Below are positions 12,064-22,384 of a stretch of 64,000 bases of DNA, one piece after another (position 1 is the stretch's first letter; every line of letters starts with the position of its first letter). Source of the DNA: Lojkania enalia (Eukaryota; Ascomycota; Dothideomycetes; Pleosporales); contig ML986591.1 in the NCBI GenBank assembly GCA_010094045.1, positions 389,115 to 453,114 on the forward strand, written 5' to 3'. Below the pieces are notes generated by a model that was not told the origin of the DNA, made no database searches, and was given only the letters and a program-made list of their open reading frames with translations. The position numbers and the translations under genes were made by a program.

Positions 12064-14026
12064 TTAGAAAAGGCGGTGAACAATTCTTCTCCAGGCTGGC
12101 CACTGCTTTATCTGCTCGCGCTGGGCATTGATGTATTCCCAGTCAAGCTCTCTCCTCCCGGAGTCAACATCAATCTGGCTGGTCCTCAACCATCCTTGAC
12201 GCTTCCAGGCGAAACCAGCAACCCAGAAGAGAATAACGACGGGGAGAGCGAGATAAGACTTGAAGAAGTCTTCGGCGGTACCAACGTCCGTGCCAATGGG
12301 AGAGACGGCGGTGTAGAACTGTGAATCATTAATATAAACTTCCAGGATAGCAAGTTGCAGGAAAACATACCTGAGCAATGAGAACGAGGAAGATGATGAA
12401 CAGACCCATGTAAGAGCCATAGACGCCGCCGACTGCTTTGAATGGAATCTCGTCGAGAGAGTGGCCTTGGTAAGCCCAAGCCTTGCGGAACCGGATATGG
12501 GCAAGACAGATTGAGCCCCATGTAAACAGGGCGGCAAGACCGGACAAGGCCAAAAGCCAGTCGAAGACGGTAGGACCTTCGGCATCCAAATTGACGTAAG
12601 CGAGAGCACCAAAGATGAGGACGGTAGCAACCGAGAAAAGGGGTCGTCCAGAACGATCAATGTAGGTAAATATCTTGGGCGCATAGCCTTGCTCACCGAG
12701 GGCGGTCAAGGTGCGGGAACCACCGTAAACGCCAGACACACCAATGGAGATAACCGAGACAAGAATGACGACATTCATGAAACTGTCAAAACCTTTGAGA
12801 TTTGCATTGGCACCGACAATGACAAAGGGCGAGGCGTTAGAGCCGTCACCACCAAGAAGATCTTCATTGTCGTAGCGGACGAGCAGACCGACGAAAAAGA
12901 GTCCGAGGACGTAGAACCTGGTACCCTATGTCAGCAGCTATAGAGTATTGCTAGAAGACCACACGGTAGCATTGGAGAAAAGAATGGCTTACAATGTGAT
13001 TCGCCAAAACACCTGCTTAACGGCGCCGGGAAGCGACTTGAGAGGGTTCCTTGTCTCGGCAGCGGCCAAACCCACGAGCTCGGTTCCGGAGAAGGCGAAA
13101 GCTGCCGTGACGAATACTGAGCAGAAACCCTTGAAGCCGTGGTTGAAGGCGCCCGGGTCGTACCAGAGGCGAGCGCCCCAATACTCGTCATACATGGAGC
13201 CCTCAGGACCACCTCCCAGAACAAGTACGAGAGCGATGATCATGAAGATAACAGTGGCGGAAAGCTTGAGTGCTGAGGACCAGAATTCTTCCTCGGCATA
13301 ACCCAGGGTTCCCCAGATGTTGATCAGGATGATGAAGACGTAGAATACGGTGATCCAGACACCGACACTGACGTCTGCTCCTTTCGGCCAATAGCCGACA
13401 GTGACGCCAGCGACGGTGAGTTCAAGAGGCAAGACGATGGCCCATTGGAAAACGTAATTCCATCCCATGGCGAAGCCCCATGACGGGTCGATGAAACGGG
13501 TCGAGTACGTGTAGAAACCACCGGAGATAGGGTACATGACGGCAAGCTCACCAAGAGCATAGACTGCGTCGCTTGTGAGTTCCACCTACGCAAGCCAAGG
13601 GCGCCATGCTGCTACTTACCGACGTTGAAGATCATGATTCCCATGATTATGAAATCAATGAGGAGCGTAGCAGGACCCTAGGCGCAGTGAGCACACGACA
13701 TGCAGAGCACGAGGTTGGCCATAACTACTTACACCCCGGGCAAGAGCAGATCCAGAGCCGACGAAGAAACCAGCGCCGATGGAGCCACCAATGGCAATCA
13801 TGTGCAGATGGCGCGTCTTCATAGACTTGTCGAGCTCGACCATCTTGGCCTCGCCGGCGGGACGGCGCTCGAAGGACCTGAGGTTCAAGCCATTCCTGGT
13901 CCAGAAATCCTCGGTGGAGCGCCATTGCCCAGTGACCTCGCCGGTGCTGTCGTAGGTGGGCACAGAGGGATTGCGCTTGGGCTCGTCAGCCTCGGCGGCG
14001 GGCAGGACATGCTTCTCGCTGTCCAT
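12064..14026 (-). CDS. Amino-acid permease (YAT/AAT family, APC superfamily)
   Basis: Five exons on the minus strand (14026-13733, 13677-13620, 13563-12993, 12917-12371, 12318-12064) give 574 residues, typical of fungal general amino-acid permeases. A hydrophilic N-terminus of about 80 residues ends in KTRHLHMIAIGGSIGAGFFV, the family's helix-1 substrate-binding signature. Next come GSGSALARGGPATLLIDF across intron 1, VVYALGELAVMYPISGGFYT across intron 2, the FSGTELVGLAAAETRNP block in the middle, and SRTLTALGEQGYAPKIF. The C-terminal tail, about 50 residues, is charged. The protein imports amino acids with protons at the plasma membrane; specificity is unclear. The ATG is the first giving the usual tail length; the preceding DNA is C/T-rich promoter-like sequence. 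Confidence 0.92.
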
Positions 14027-17000
14027 GATGGCGATGGGGGAAGGGGGGGGGGTCAGTCTGGGGGGGAGGAGGGAGCAGAGAACAGAACGGGGGAACAATA
14101 CCCGTGTCCCTGGGAGGATGGGCGGACTTTAATGGGCGACCGTGATCAGCGGAGGGGGACCAATTTATTGTTGCGGCGCGCCCGGCAAGGTTGCAACACA
14201 CACACTCTCTCTCTCTGCACGCCCCTCTGGATCCTGATGGCACGCACGCACGCAGGCCTGGGCTAGCGCGGCGAGTGGTTCGGGGGGCGCGGTGGGATGG
14301 GGCGGCCGATGGGCGATGGGGAGATTGTGGGAAGGGATGCCATAGGCTGCGCGCAACGGTAAACCTGGAGCGTGCTGGAGCGTTGGGCCAAGGCGTCATG
14401 GCGTCCCGGGCACTGCGCTAGCCGGTTGGCGGCTCTTGGACCTCCCTGTCGCGGCGGTAGACGTCGGTGGCGGGATGCTTGGCCGCGGTGGACCAGACGG
14501 CTGCCCTTGTGTGGCAAGCATCGTGGCCCGTGTGCGGTTGGCAGTGGGCGGTGTATGCATCAAGACCATGTGCTGTAGAGGAGAGAGAGGTGCTGGCTGG
14601 TCCCCGGCGGGGTGGAGTCGGCGCTGCGCGAGTGGTCAGACCCGGTCGCTGGAGCGGAAATTGGCCACCAAACAGGCACTGATAACGCGGGCGCCGCGAG
14701 ATGAAGGCGCTGCTGGGTCCTTGGACGGCCCTTGGAATGGCCCTTGGGCGCCTTCGGACGGCCCCTTCGATGCGCTTTCTAGAACGATTTAGAACGACTT
14801 AGAGCAGCAGGCCGCGCCTTGGCCCCACTGCGTGCAAGCGGAGCCAAAGCTTGGTGTCGCAACCTGGGAAGACAACTTCTTGCCAGCTGCCTAAAGAGGC
14901 TGCTGGTGCGCTCCGGCGCCCGCCATTGGCCCTCTGCCCTTATCTGCAGGATTCGCGGGAGGCTGCGTCGCGCTCGCCTTGATTGCCTCTTGATTGGTCT
15001 TGATTGGAATGCATTTGTCTTTGCCTGCGATAGCACGCAAAGGAGGCGTCGCCCGGCGGCGCCCAGTCCATCCCGCTTCGGCATAGCGCACGCAAGGCGT
15101 TGGAAATGTTGCAAATTTCCCCAGACACGGCACGTGATGCCCCGCCAACCGCCCGCCCTTGGCCAGGACCTTCCTCATCTATCCTCGGCCAGCGCTGTAC
15201 CTCTGTCAGCACCGCATTGTCGACAGTTTCGAGCCGCTTAGCCCTCGTATAAGTCTTGTCGCTTTCTTCAACGAGACGATGGCTGATTCTTGCACCCTTC
15301 ACTCGGCTGGCGTCGGCAGTGAGGAAGGTGTGTAGCCTACCCTGTACCTATGTATCCCTCTATCTAGGTACCTGCCACGCGCCTATCTCTGGGCGCTTTC
15401 CCCCCTTTTATTATTCCATATCCATCGCTGTGGAATCAATTTCAGTTAGGGTCCTAGTCCAGTCGAGTTGCCTTGCTGCTTTTCCAAAGATGCCTATGTA
15501 GCCTACCGGGCTAGTCCCGCGGTCCTGTGCGCCATCCATCCAATACTTACCTACCAGAATGTCGCTTACCCTCCGATATTCCCGGTGTTAGTAGTAGTTA
15601 GACGGACTACCTGTTGGTCCGGACGGGCCTCACACCTTACCATATCCCAGTTGCTCGATGCCTGTAGCTCGAGATCGCAATGTGGTCCCGGACCCTGCGT
15701 CTCCCCGCGTGGACGTCGGCCATCGCACGAGAATCGCGAGAGTTGAGCCTCGCAGACGCCTCTCAGGGTAAACGAGCACGCGAGGTTACTTGTTTGACCT
15801 TGGCGTGACGGCATCGCGGCACTCGGACAGCCCATCTTTCGTTTCCGATGGGCGCATTCGGAAAGTTGCAAAGTTAAAAGAGGCGATCGCCGCCCGAGCC
15901 AGAGAGCTAGAGAGCTAGAAAGCCAGGGAGCCACTGGAAGCAGAAATCGCCGCACTCCATCCAGCGTCGCCGTACGTAGCTATGCGGCATGCGATTTGGT
16001 CATGCAGTCCGGTGCAATTGTCAGCTTACCTCGCAAATACAAATGCACCCCACGAATGTTTCGTCGGTAAGGCCGATCGGGACGGATCGACGACCTGGAT
16101 CCGCCAGACCCGGATAAGCAGGAGAGAGTCCCACGGCCGACAGGTGCCGAGCTCGAGTTATGTACAGTATCAGCAGAATCTGCAGTTCCAAGGTTCCCAG
16201 GACTAGGGGAAGCGTGGTAGCTACACAGGAGCATCGCAGTATCCACCGCACCGGAAAGCTAAATCGAACATCAGCCAAACCCTGCTGCACCTTTCATCAT
16301 TCTCGAGATTATCTACAGCGGAGACCCATCAACTCCTTATCTTGCCTGTACCATCTATCTCAACACCAAACGACAACACCAACACTATTACTATGATAGT
16401 AGCAACATGAAGTTCAGCTAACCCGCACTATGATCTCATAAGCAACGCCTCGCCGTCTAAGAAACGCCACGAAAATCTTTTATCCTGAAATATCCCACCC
16501 AAGCTCGCCTTATCGCTCTCAGTGCCCCGCAACAATCTAGTCAAGCGCCTCCGTAGCCCATCTGCACTCGCTATTTGACGTTCCTTGAAGTGCAGTCTCA
16601 TCGGCAACTCCACGCCCCTCCATCCAAGATCATTCTCTTCTGTAGTGCGCGCCGCGGCTATTGTAAGCGAGACTGAGAGGCGCCGGTTCCTGCTGCCATC
16701 CGCGATCTGCTCCGTCGTGTATAGAACGGATGCAATCGAATATTTGCATGCCGCATTCACTTCGCCTGGCTGACTATGGTATAAAGAGCAGAATGGTGAA
16801 GGCGGAAATGGCGGCAGAATGAGCGAGGGAGGGACTGGCCGCGTCTTAGGGTTCATGAACGGAGAGAACGACACAAGTGCAGTGATGAACGCTATGGCAT
16901 CGACCTTCGAAACCGGCGCAGAGAATGGTGATAGGGTGTCGGGCTCCCAGTAGGATAACGGAGATACGCGTGGGACGTCTATCTTCTAGTCTGATGTCGC

Positions 17001-18971
17001 ACTCGATAGGCCCCTTATTTTCGCATTCGCAGTGGCTATGCGGCTAGCAAATGTTGATGGTGCCGGTGTTGGTGGGCGAGGAGCACGCCACTGTTCGCTC
17101 CGGGCCGAACGAGTCGGGATGATGGAGATATTCGCCGGGTGGGAACGTGATCGTGTATGCGGCATTATTGCGACGTAGCTGTGAGTATCGTAACGCTCGA
17201 GGAGACCAGAGATCCCGGTACAGCTTTCGGGATGCTTGCTTTGCGCCCAGAATGCCTGCCACTTGCAGCCTTATACTAGTGCGCCATAATTGTCTCTCGC
17301 CTTCTCGCCCACTTCCGCTCGCATGGATGTGTCTCTGAAAACTCAGTCATGCGCAAGACATCTGAGACTGCACTTGGTACCTACGTAGAAATCTAAAGCC
17401 AAGACTGCCCCCTCAAAGCCACTACCATAGCCCACGACCACAATTACATCTAATACATCTACCCAACATACACAAAACAACAAAAATAGACGCTGAATAA
17501 TAGGAATTATCAATAATCCTCTACCCACGCACTACTCAATGGGCCGACTCTGTCTTCTTATCGCAGAGCCTCATCGAACTTGTGCGTACGTGCGGGCCCA
17601 GTGGGGCCTGTGATGGGCCTGGTCCTGGTGAAGATCTGTGCACGTGGTGGGATGGAACGGGACTAGGCTAGCTTAATTTGTTTGTTAGAAGAAGTAAAGC
17701 GCGGTGGTGTGAGTTAGGTTTGTGGGTTTTGGACAAAGGCGGGGAGGGCGTGATAGGTGATGTGCTGAGTTGAGGTGAAGTGGGATGGAAGGGTGTAGTT
17801 CGCGAGTCGCGCGTCGAGCACTCTCGGGTAGACATTTTCCAGGCACGTTAGTTAATCGATGATTAACGAATGTTTTGCGTCTGGGCGCGTCGTATTTGAC
17901 GGGTTCAGCGTCTCGAATCCCCTACCCGGGCCCAACACGCGCAGAAATTTCAAACGCGCAGTTGTCTCGTTGGGATAGCATAGCATTCGTATACGATGAC
18001 TAGCGCGCAGATTGTTTTATTATGCGGTTGGATTGCTGGTGCGGGATTTTGTGTGTAGGAGGAGTTGGAGTACGGATGGGTGGATGTGCGCAGTGGACTA
18101 AGTTGTACTGGGGGTTAGGGAATGTGTGATGGTGAGAACTGTCTATAATGGGTACTCGAATAATGGTTATACCTATATATATTTCTGGGCTGGTCCTGAA
18201 GATTAGGCTGGGTTGGCTTGCTGCTTGATCGGGCTATGAAAGGTTGGATGGAGTATTGATTTGAATGGGTTCTTATGAATGGATAGCTAGGCCCTATGTG
18301 TCAGAGTATAGAACTTTGTTATGTTTAGTAGGGGTTTTGTTAAGAGATAGTGTGGATGATCTGATGATGGATGAGAACATCGGCTATAGACTATGGAACT
18401 AGCATTCGAGCGTCAATACCATTCACGCGTACTACGAAACCTGTACAATGCGCTTTTGAGATCCCATTTCTAAGGTTTGTAGGCATTCCGTGCCCTTCTA
18501 ACTTGGTATAACTTTTGGTACCGAGATCTCGGCATATAGGGTGTTGACGGTCCTCCCACTCAATTAACGCAGTTTCTCAACTTCTTTATTACGTACTCGA
18601 TTGCCTCTTTAGATCGCTGCTAGCCGTTCCAGACCAACTATAATGGAATTTGAAACTCCTATATGCATTTGTATGCTTAAGATTTTGAACTCTATGGAAA
18701 GTCAAGGTGGGATTTTTGATTTCTAGTTAGCCGCTACCAAAGTGGCGATATATGGATTCCGGTGAAACTTATTTTCATAGGTCACCAATGCCTCATGTTC
18801 ACAAAAAAAGGGCATGACAAGAGTTCTAACCGATGTATATTTGCGTCCACGTGATACCTTGACTCGATTCGTTCTAGTTACGCCCCGACATTGAGGCACA
18901 GCATAGTAGAAGTAACAAGTGTTCCACCAAGCCCTTTCCGTCTCTGAAATCATACTAATTTTTTTAGTACC
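14027..18971. other. Gene-poor 4.9-kb region; GC-rich first half
   Basis: I see no convincing gene. 14.0-15.2 kb is clearly more GC-rich than its surroundings, with G runs (14041-14070) and a CT/CA tract near 14195-14217. Every frame of 60-150 codons overlaps others on the opposite strand and shows no family features. After about 17.3 kb the base composition becomes ordinary. The GC-rich part is presumably the permease promoter and 5' leader. Confidence 0.5.
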
Positions 18972-19850
18972 ATGTCCTTCGAAATCCAGCATAAGGGATG
19001 TTCAAATAAAATTATCGACATGGCGGAGCAAATCGGCTATTTAGTCGACTGGCTCGCCCTCTGCCATGAACCGCCAGCCCTGTACTCACCAACTATGTCC
19101 ATTGATCTCGAGGACATGGATCTTTGTCGTGATGGCTTCCCTTCCATTCTCACACTTTTCCTCGATACGGGGATCCTGACCACACGCATCTGCCTCATCC
19201 ACATGCATGTGCCGGGCACCTAGGCCTTCAACTCCTCCGGCGTCAAAGGCAGAACGTTGAAGGATATCCTCCAGGAGGCGGGATATTCCAAATGTCTTCT
19301 TCGACGTGCGGAATGATTCTGATGCCCTGTATGCGCATTTTGGTGTCGCGTTGTGCGGAATGGAAGATGTTTAGCTAATGGAGAGCGCGGCGATGCGTTG
19401 AGGATTACCTGCTGTCCGCATCATCCAATGGGATCGAACTGGAGAGCTGGAGGCTGGCTCAAGGGAACGGAAAGCGTTTGTTCAAAGAAGAATACGGTGG
19501 ATCAGGCGAGGTTTTCAACAAGTGCTCGATCACTAAGGGAATTGTTTCTTACTGTACCGTTGACGCCCAGTACCTACCGAAGTTATGAGAATAGTTTTGC
19601 TAGTTGCGGACTCTGAGCTGACGAAACATGGTTGATGAGGAGATTAAGGAGCATGTTGCGGTGTCTAAGAGACCGAGGTATCAGCCCAATGATCCGCATA
19701 AGGCGTTGGCGCCGTGGAGTGAGGTCCAGAATAGGGTCTTAGATCAGCGGAATTATAGGCGTCCTCCTAACGGCCACTTCAATCTTCGATGAGGACTTCG
19801 ATCTTGATAATGATTGGTACGATGCCGGGGCGATAATGACACGAAGACTG
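18972..19850 (+). pseudogene. Decayed 3'-5' exonuclease-like (DEDD/RNase D-type) gene
   Basis: Reading across frames recovers a recognisable protein in order. LVDWLALCHEPPALY is followed by a SIDLED exo-I-like motif (19099-19116). After a stop (TAG about 19222) comes AFNSSGVKGRTLKDILQ. After a frameshift, VFFDVRNDSDALYAHFGVAL is followed by GMEDV and a TAG where the family has Gln. A further shift gives RLFKEEYGGSGEVFN and VSYCTVDAQYLPKL (exo-III-like YxxxD), then a stop. Last is VAVSKRPRYQPNDPHKALAP. Fungal proteins with this arrangement are annotated as 3'-5' exonuclease domain proteins. At least three premature stops and two or more frameshifts make a functional product very unlikely. The tail after 19740 (acidic, tyrosine-containing) is weakly supported. 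Confidence 0.8.
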
Positions 19851-20434
19851 GACAAATCCTTGCTTTTTGCGAAGACGGACGATTTTTATGGACGGACCAA
19901 TGTTAGAAAACTTGTACCTTTAACGTTATGTTGACCGATTCGTAGTTGCTTCCATGCTTCTCGTACTACAAGACTATAGCTGTCGGCCTAGCACTACTAG
20001 AAGCTGATGAACAAATATTTTCGCGGTTTCAGTGGTTTTCAAACCTAAGGATTGTTATTTAATGCTTGTATAACCTTTGCACTCCTCAATAAGTGGATAT
20101 TTTAAGGATCGATTTTCGAGTAGTCTAGTTGCATTTGCTTTCACTGATAGCCGTTGAAATCACTTTTCCTCTTAGGTAGCTTAGCGGATTTATAGCTCTA
20201 GAGCGAATATGATATAACAATTTTCTGGCACCCCTTCGTCCGTGAACTGTTTCATTCTGTTCTTTTATTTATTTATACATTAAGTGGTATATTTATATTT
20301 TGTATGACGTTTTTGCGCCAATTATAGCATCTTCCTTTGCTTAGCAATTTTATGCTTCATGGATGCTTTCTCTATTATTCCTTGGCGCCAAATACGCATT
20401 CTGGATAGCAGGCAGAGGAAGTTCACAATGTAAC

Positions 20435-20565
20435 ATTATTTGAGGCACGATTCCTATCGAAGATTAGTCTTGATATCGTTCAACAAGATATTAGACAGCA
20501 TATATGTCCTCCATCCTCCATGGGTATTAAGAAGAATGCGGTTCTCCTTATCTGTCCTGGTACGT
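20435..20565 (+). repeat. Diverged repeat, related to 41945-42070
   Basis: Same-orientation similarity by eye of roughly 70% over about 125 bp to 41945-42070. Shared blocks include ATTCCTAT, ATCCTCCAT and ATCTGTCCTG in the same order and spacing. The two copies bracket the 21.3-41.4 kb gene block. Confidence 0.65.
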
Positions 20566-20707
20566 TACACACGACACTGCGACACCTAAATATGGGTAGA
20601 TGCGGGGAGTATGAGAGAACTTTGAATACAAATGCTACCCACCAATTAATAGAATATAAGAAGGACAAAATATTTTAGCCTAAGCGTTGGCTAGGCAATT
20701 ATATCTT

Positions 20708-20865
20708 AAGATTGCGCTTTGTAGACGGAGCTGCTGGGAAGAAACTGGATTATGTGCGCATGGTGATCGAACTAGGTAACATCGGTCGAAGTTTTCCCAA
20801 CACCGATAAAAATACACTAGGGTACACAAGAAAACACATTAATGCATTCTCTGGCCTGCCTGTGC
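20708..20865 (+). repeat. Diverged repeat, related to 36676-36835
   Basis: Same-orientation similarity by eye of roughly 65-75% over about 155 bp to 36676-36835. Shared blocks include TGCGCTT, GAAACT.GATT, TGATCGAAC, GGTACAC and GGCCTG in order. Confidence 0.65.
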
Positions 20866-21302
20866 TATGTTGGGAGTATGGCCTTCCTACGTGCGGTACG
20901 ATAACTAAGCATCACCGCCACGCCTTCAACACCCAACACACTATGATACTAGGGCATATGGAACAGGTCAGGGGCCCATGGGGCGCCGGAGTCCACGGAA
21001 ATGATGGGTGCTTGGCATATTCTATCGGGTAGCGGTGTTGAGTTCCCCTCCATGCTGGGTTTCGGCCTGGTGTGAGCCGTCCGTCGCAGTTGACAACCAG
21101 CCGGTCCACCTAGTTCTTAAGCACAATGTAGAAGGTCTAAATGAGTGTCTGAGGCGGTCCGTAGTTTTGCATTTAAGACCATGATGATGAAATTCAAGAT
21201 CGTGTGAATTGGGCGTTCTCGCTCTACCCTCAAGAGTCGTCCGCTAACTGCGGGCATAAAATTAAATACTGTATTGCAGTGTCCACACGCTACATCAAAG
21301 AA

Positions 21303-22166
21303 TCACATATTCGCCACGCCTGACCAAAGGCTTTTCACAGCATCCCAATATTTCTCCGCATCCTCCAATATATGTGCAGCATGTGGACTTTTCTCAAACC
21401 GCACCCTTTTAACTTCCCACCCCAAGGTTTCAGCAGTTGTGGCATGCGCCTCAATATCTTGCCACCAGACCATTTTGTCGGCTTTTGAATAAACATAGAG
21501 ACGGCTAGCCTGCAGAGGAAATAGGTTTGTGTCGTTCAATCCAGCCCTAAGCCTCTGGACGACATTTTCGAATCGGAAAACGACGCTAATAGTCCACGAA
21601 GCCGCGAGATAGGTGTGAGTTAGTGGAATAGCCACGGCGCGAATAAAAGGGGAGCGTGGAATGCTAAGTAGAATGGCATCAAGGCTGCGCTTATAAGTCC
21701 CCAGACCGGGCGTGCTATCTAAAATGATGGCGGATACAGGCAGGGGGCTGCCGGTGCGACCCCGCCATAGAAGAGCAAGCTGACAAGCTTTATGTGCGCC
21801 GCCGTGAGAGAATATATGAAGCAGAACACGGTGAGAGGGCAAATCAGAAATTGTCTGGAAAGTTTTCGCTAACATAGCGCGCTGCCTCGAGTCGCTACGT
21901 GAAGTCATGTCGGCGAGCGATGTTCGCAGGACAAGCTGCGCGGCTTTGGGATAAAGCTCCGAGTATACGGTCGTGTACTTGGCAATGTGTCGAGGCGCTG
22001 CATTCACCCAAGTACAGAGCACGATTAAGGCGGGCTGGACCCCGGTGCTGTCGCTGGTGGCTGCATCGCGGGCGGCAAGGAGAAATGCTGATGGCTCGAG
22101 ACGCGTATAGTCATGAAGAGGGTCGGTCTCAGGGTCGGCCCGAGCGGCGGAAGTTTCGTCCGCCAT
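21303..22166 (-). CDS. DUF829/TMEM53 alpha/beta hydrolase (PaxU-like)
   Basis: A single-exon frame of 287 residues, full length for the family. Motifs: LIVLCTWVNAAPRHIAKY (strand 1 and following helix), nucleophile elbow HIFSHGGAH with Ser about 120, LDSTPG after the next strand, acidic residue in YSKADKMV (Asp about 230), and His in KSPHAAHI (262 or 265). Together these give a plausible Ser-Asp-His triad. DUF829 proteins include PaxU of the paxilline cluster, and their chemistry is poorly defined. The gene lies 218 bp downstream of the PKS on the same strand. The PKS has no thioesterase, so product release or ester/lactone hydrolysis is a reasonable inference but not shown by the sequence. 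Confidence 0.88.
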   Translation of the reverse strand: MADETSAARADPETDPLHDYTRLEPSAFLLAARDAATSDSTGVQPALIVLCTWVNAAPRHIAKYTTVYSELYPKAAQLVLRTSLADMTSRSDSRQRAMLAKTFQTISDLPSHRVLLHIFSHGGAHKACQLALLWRGRTGSPLPVSAIILDSTPGLGTYKRSLDAILLSIPRSPFIRAVAIPLTHTYLAASWTISVVFRFENVVQRLRAGLNDTNLFPLQASRLYVYSKADKMVWWQDIEAHATTAETLGWEVKRVRFEKSPHAAHILEDAEKYWDAVKSLWSGVANM

Positions 22167-22384
22167 CTAGATCTGCGGCAAGGCTGCTGAAAAACCCGTT
22201 GTTGGTGATCATCATCACAATATGTGGGTTTCGTATATCTTATGTTCTTTCAGTGATTACACTACATACTCTTGGCGGCTGACATGCGAACGTTATCTCA
22301 ATGCTACACAGCATACGAGCGTGCTGACACTTAGACAAGGCGCGACGCAATCCCATAAGCCGCCTTCTCTACCTCGTTTCTGTT

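Larger units (their letters stand above)
19851..21302. other. Intergenic, contains diverged dispersed repeats
   Basis: No gene is supported. Two stretches have diverged relatives elsewhere in the window (listed separately). The frame at 20712-21032 lies largely on one of them. Confidence 0.6.

Noticed and set aside
16428..16874. 148-codon minus-strand frame
   Set aside because: No domain, signal or start context; overlapped by frames on the other strand in GC-rich noncoding sequence.
17890..17940. tRNA-like words (GGTTCAGCGTCTCGAATCC)
   Set aside because: No matching acceptor, D or anticodon arms around it; no tRNA gene could be supported anywhere in the window.
20712..21032. 106-codon plus-strand frame
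   Set aside because: Largely coincides with a dispersed repeat that has a non-coding relative at 36676-36835.
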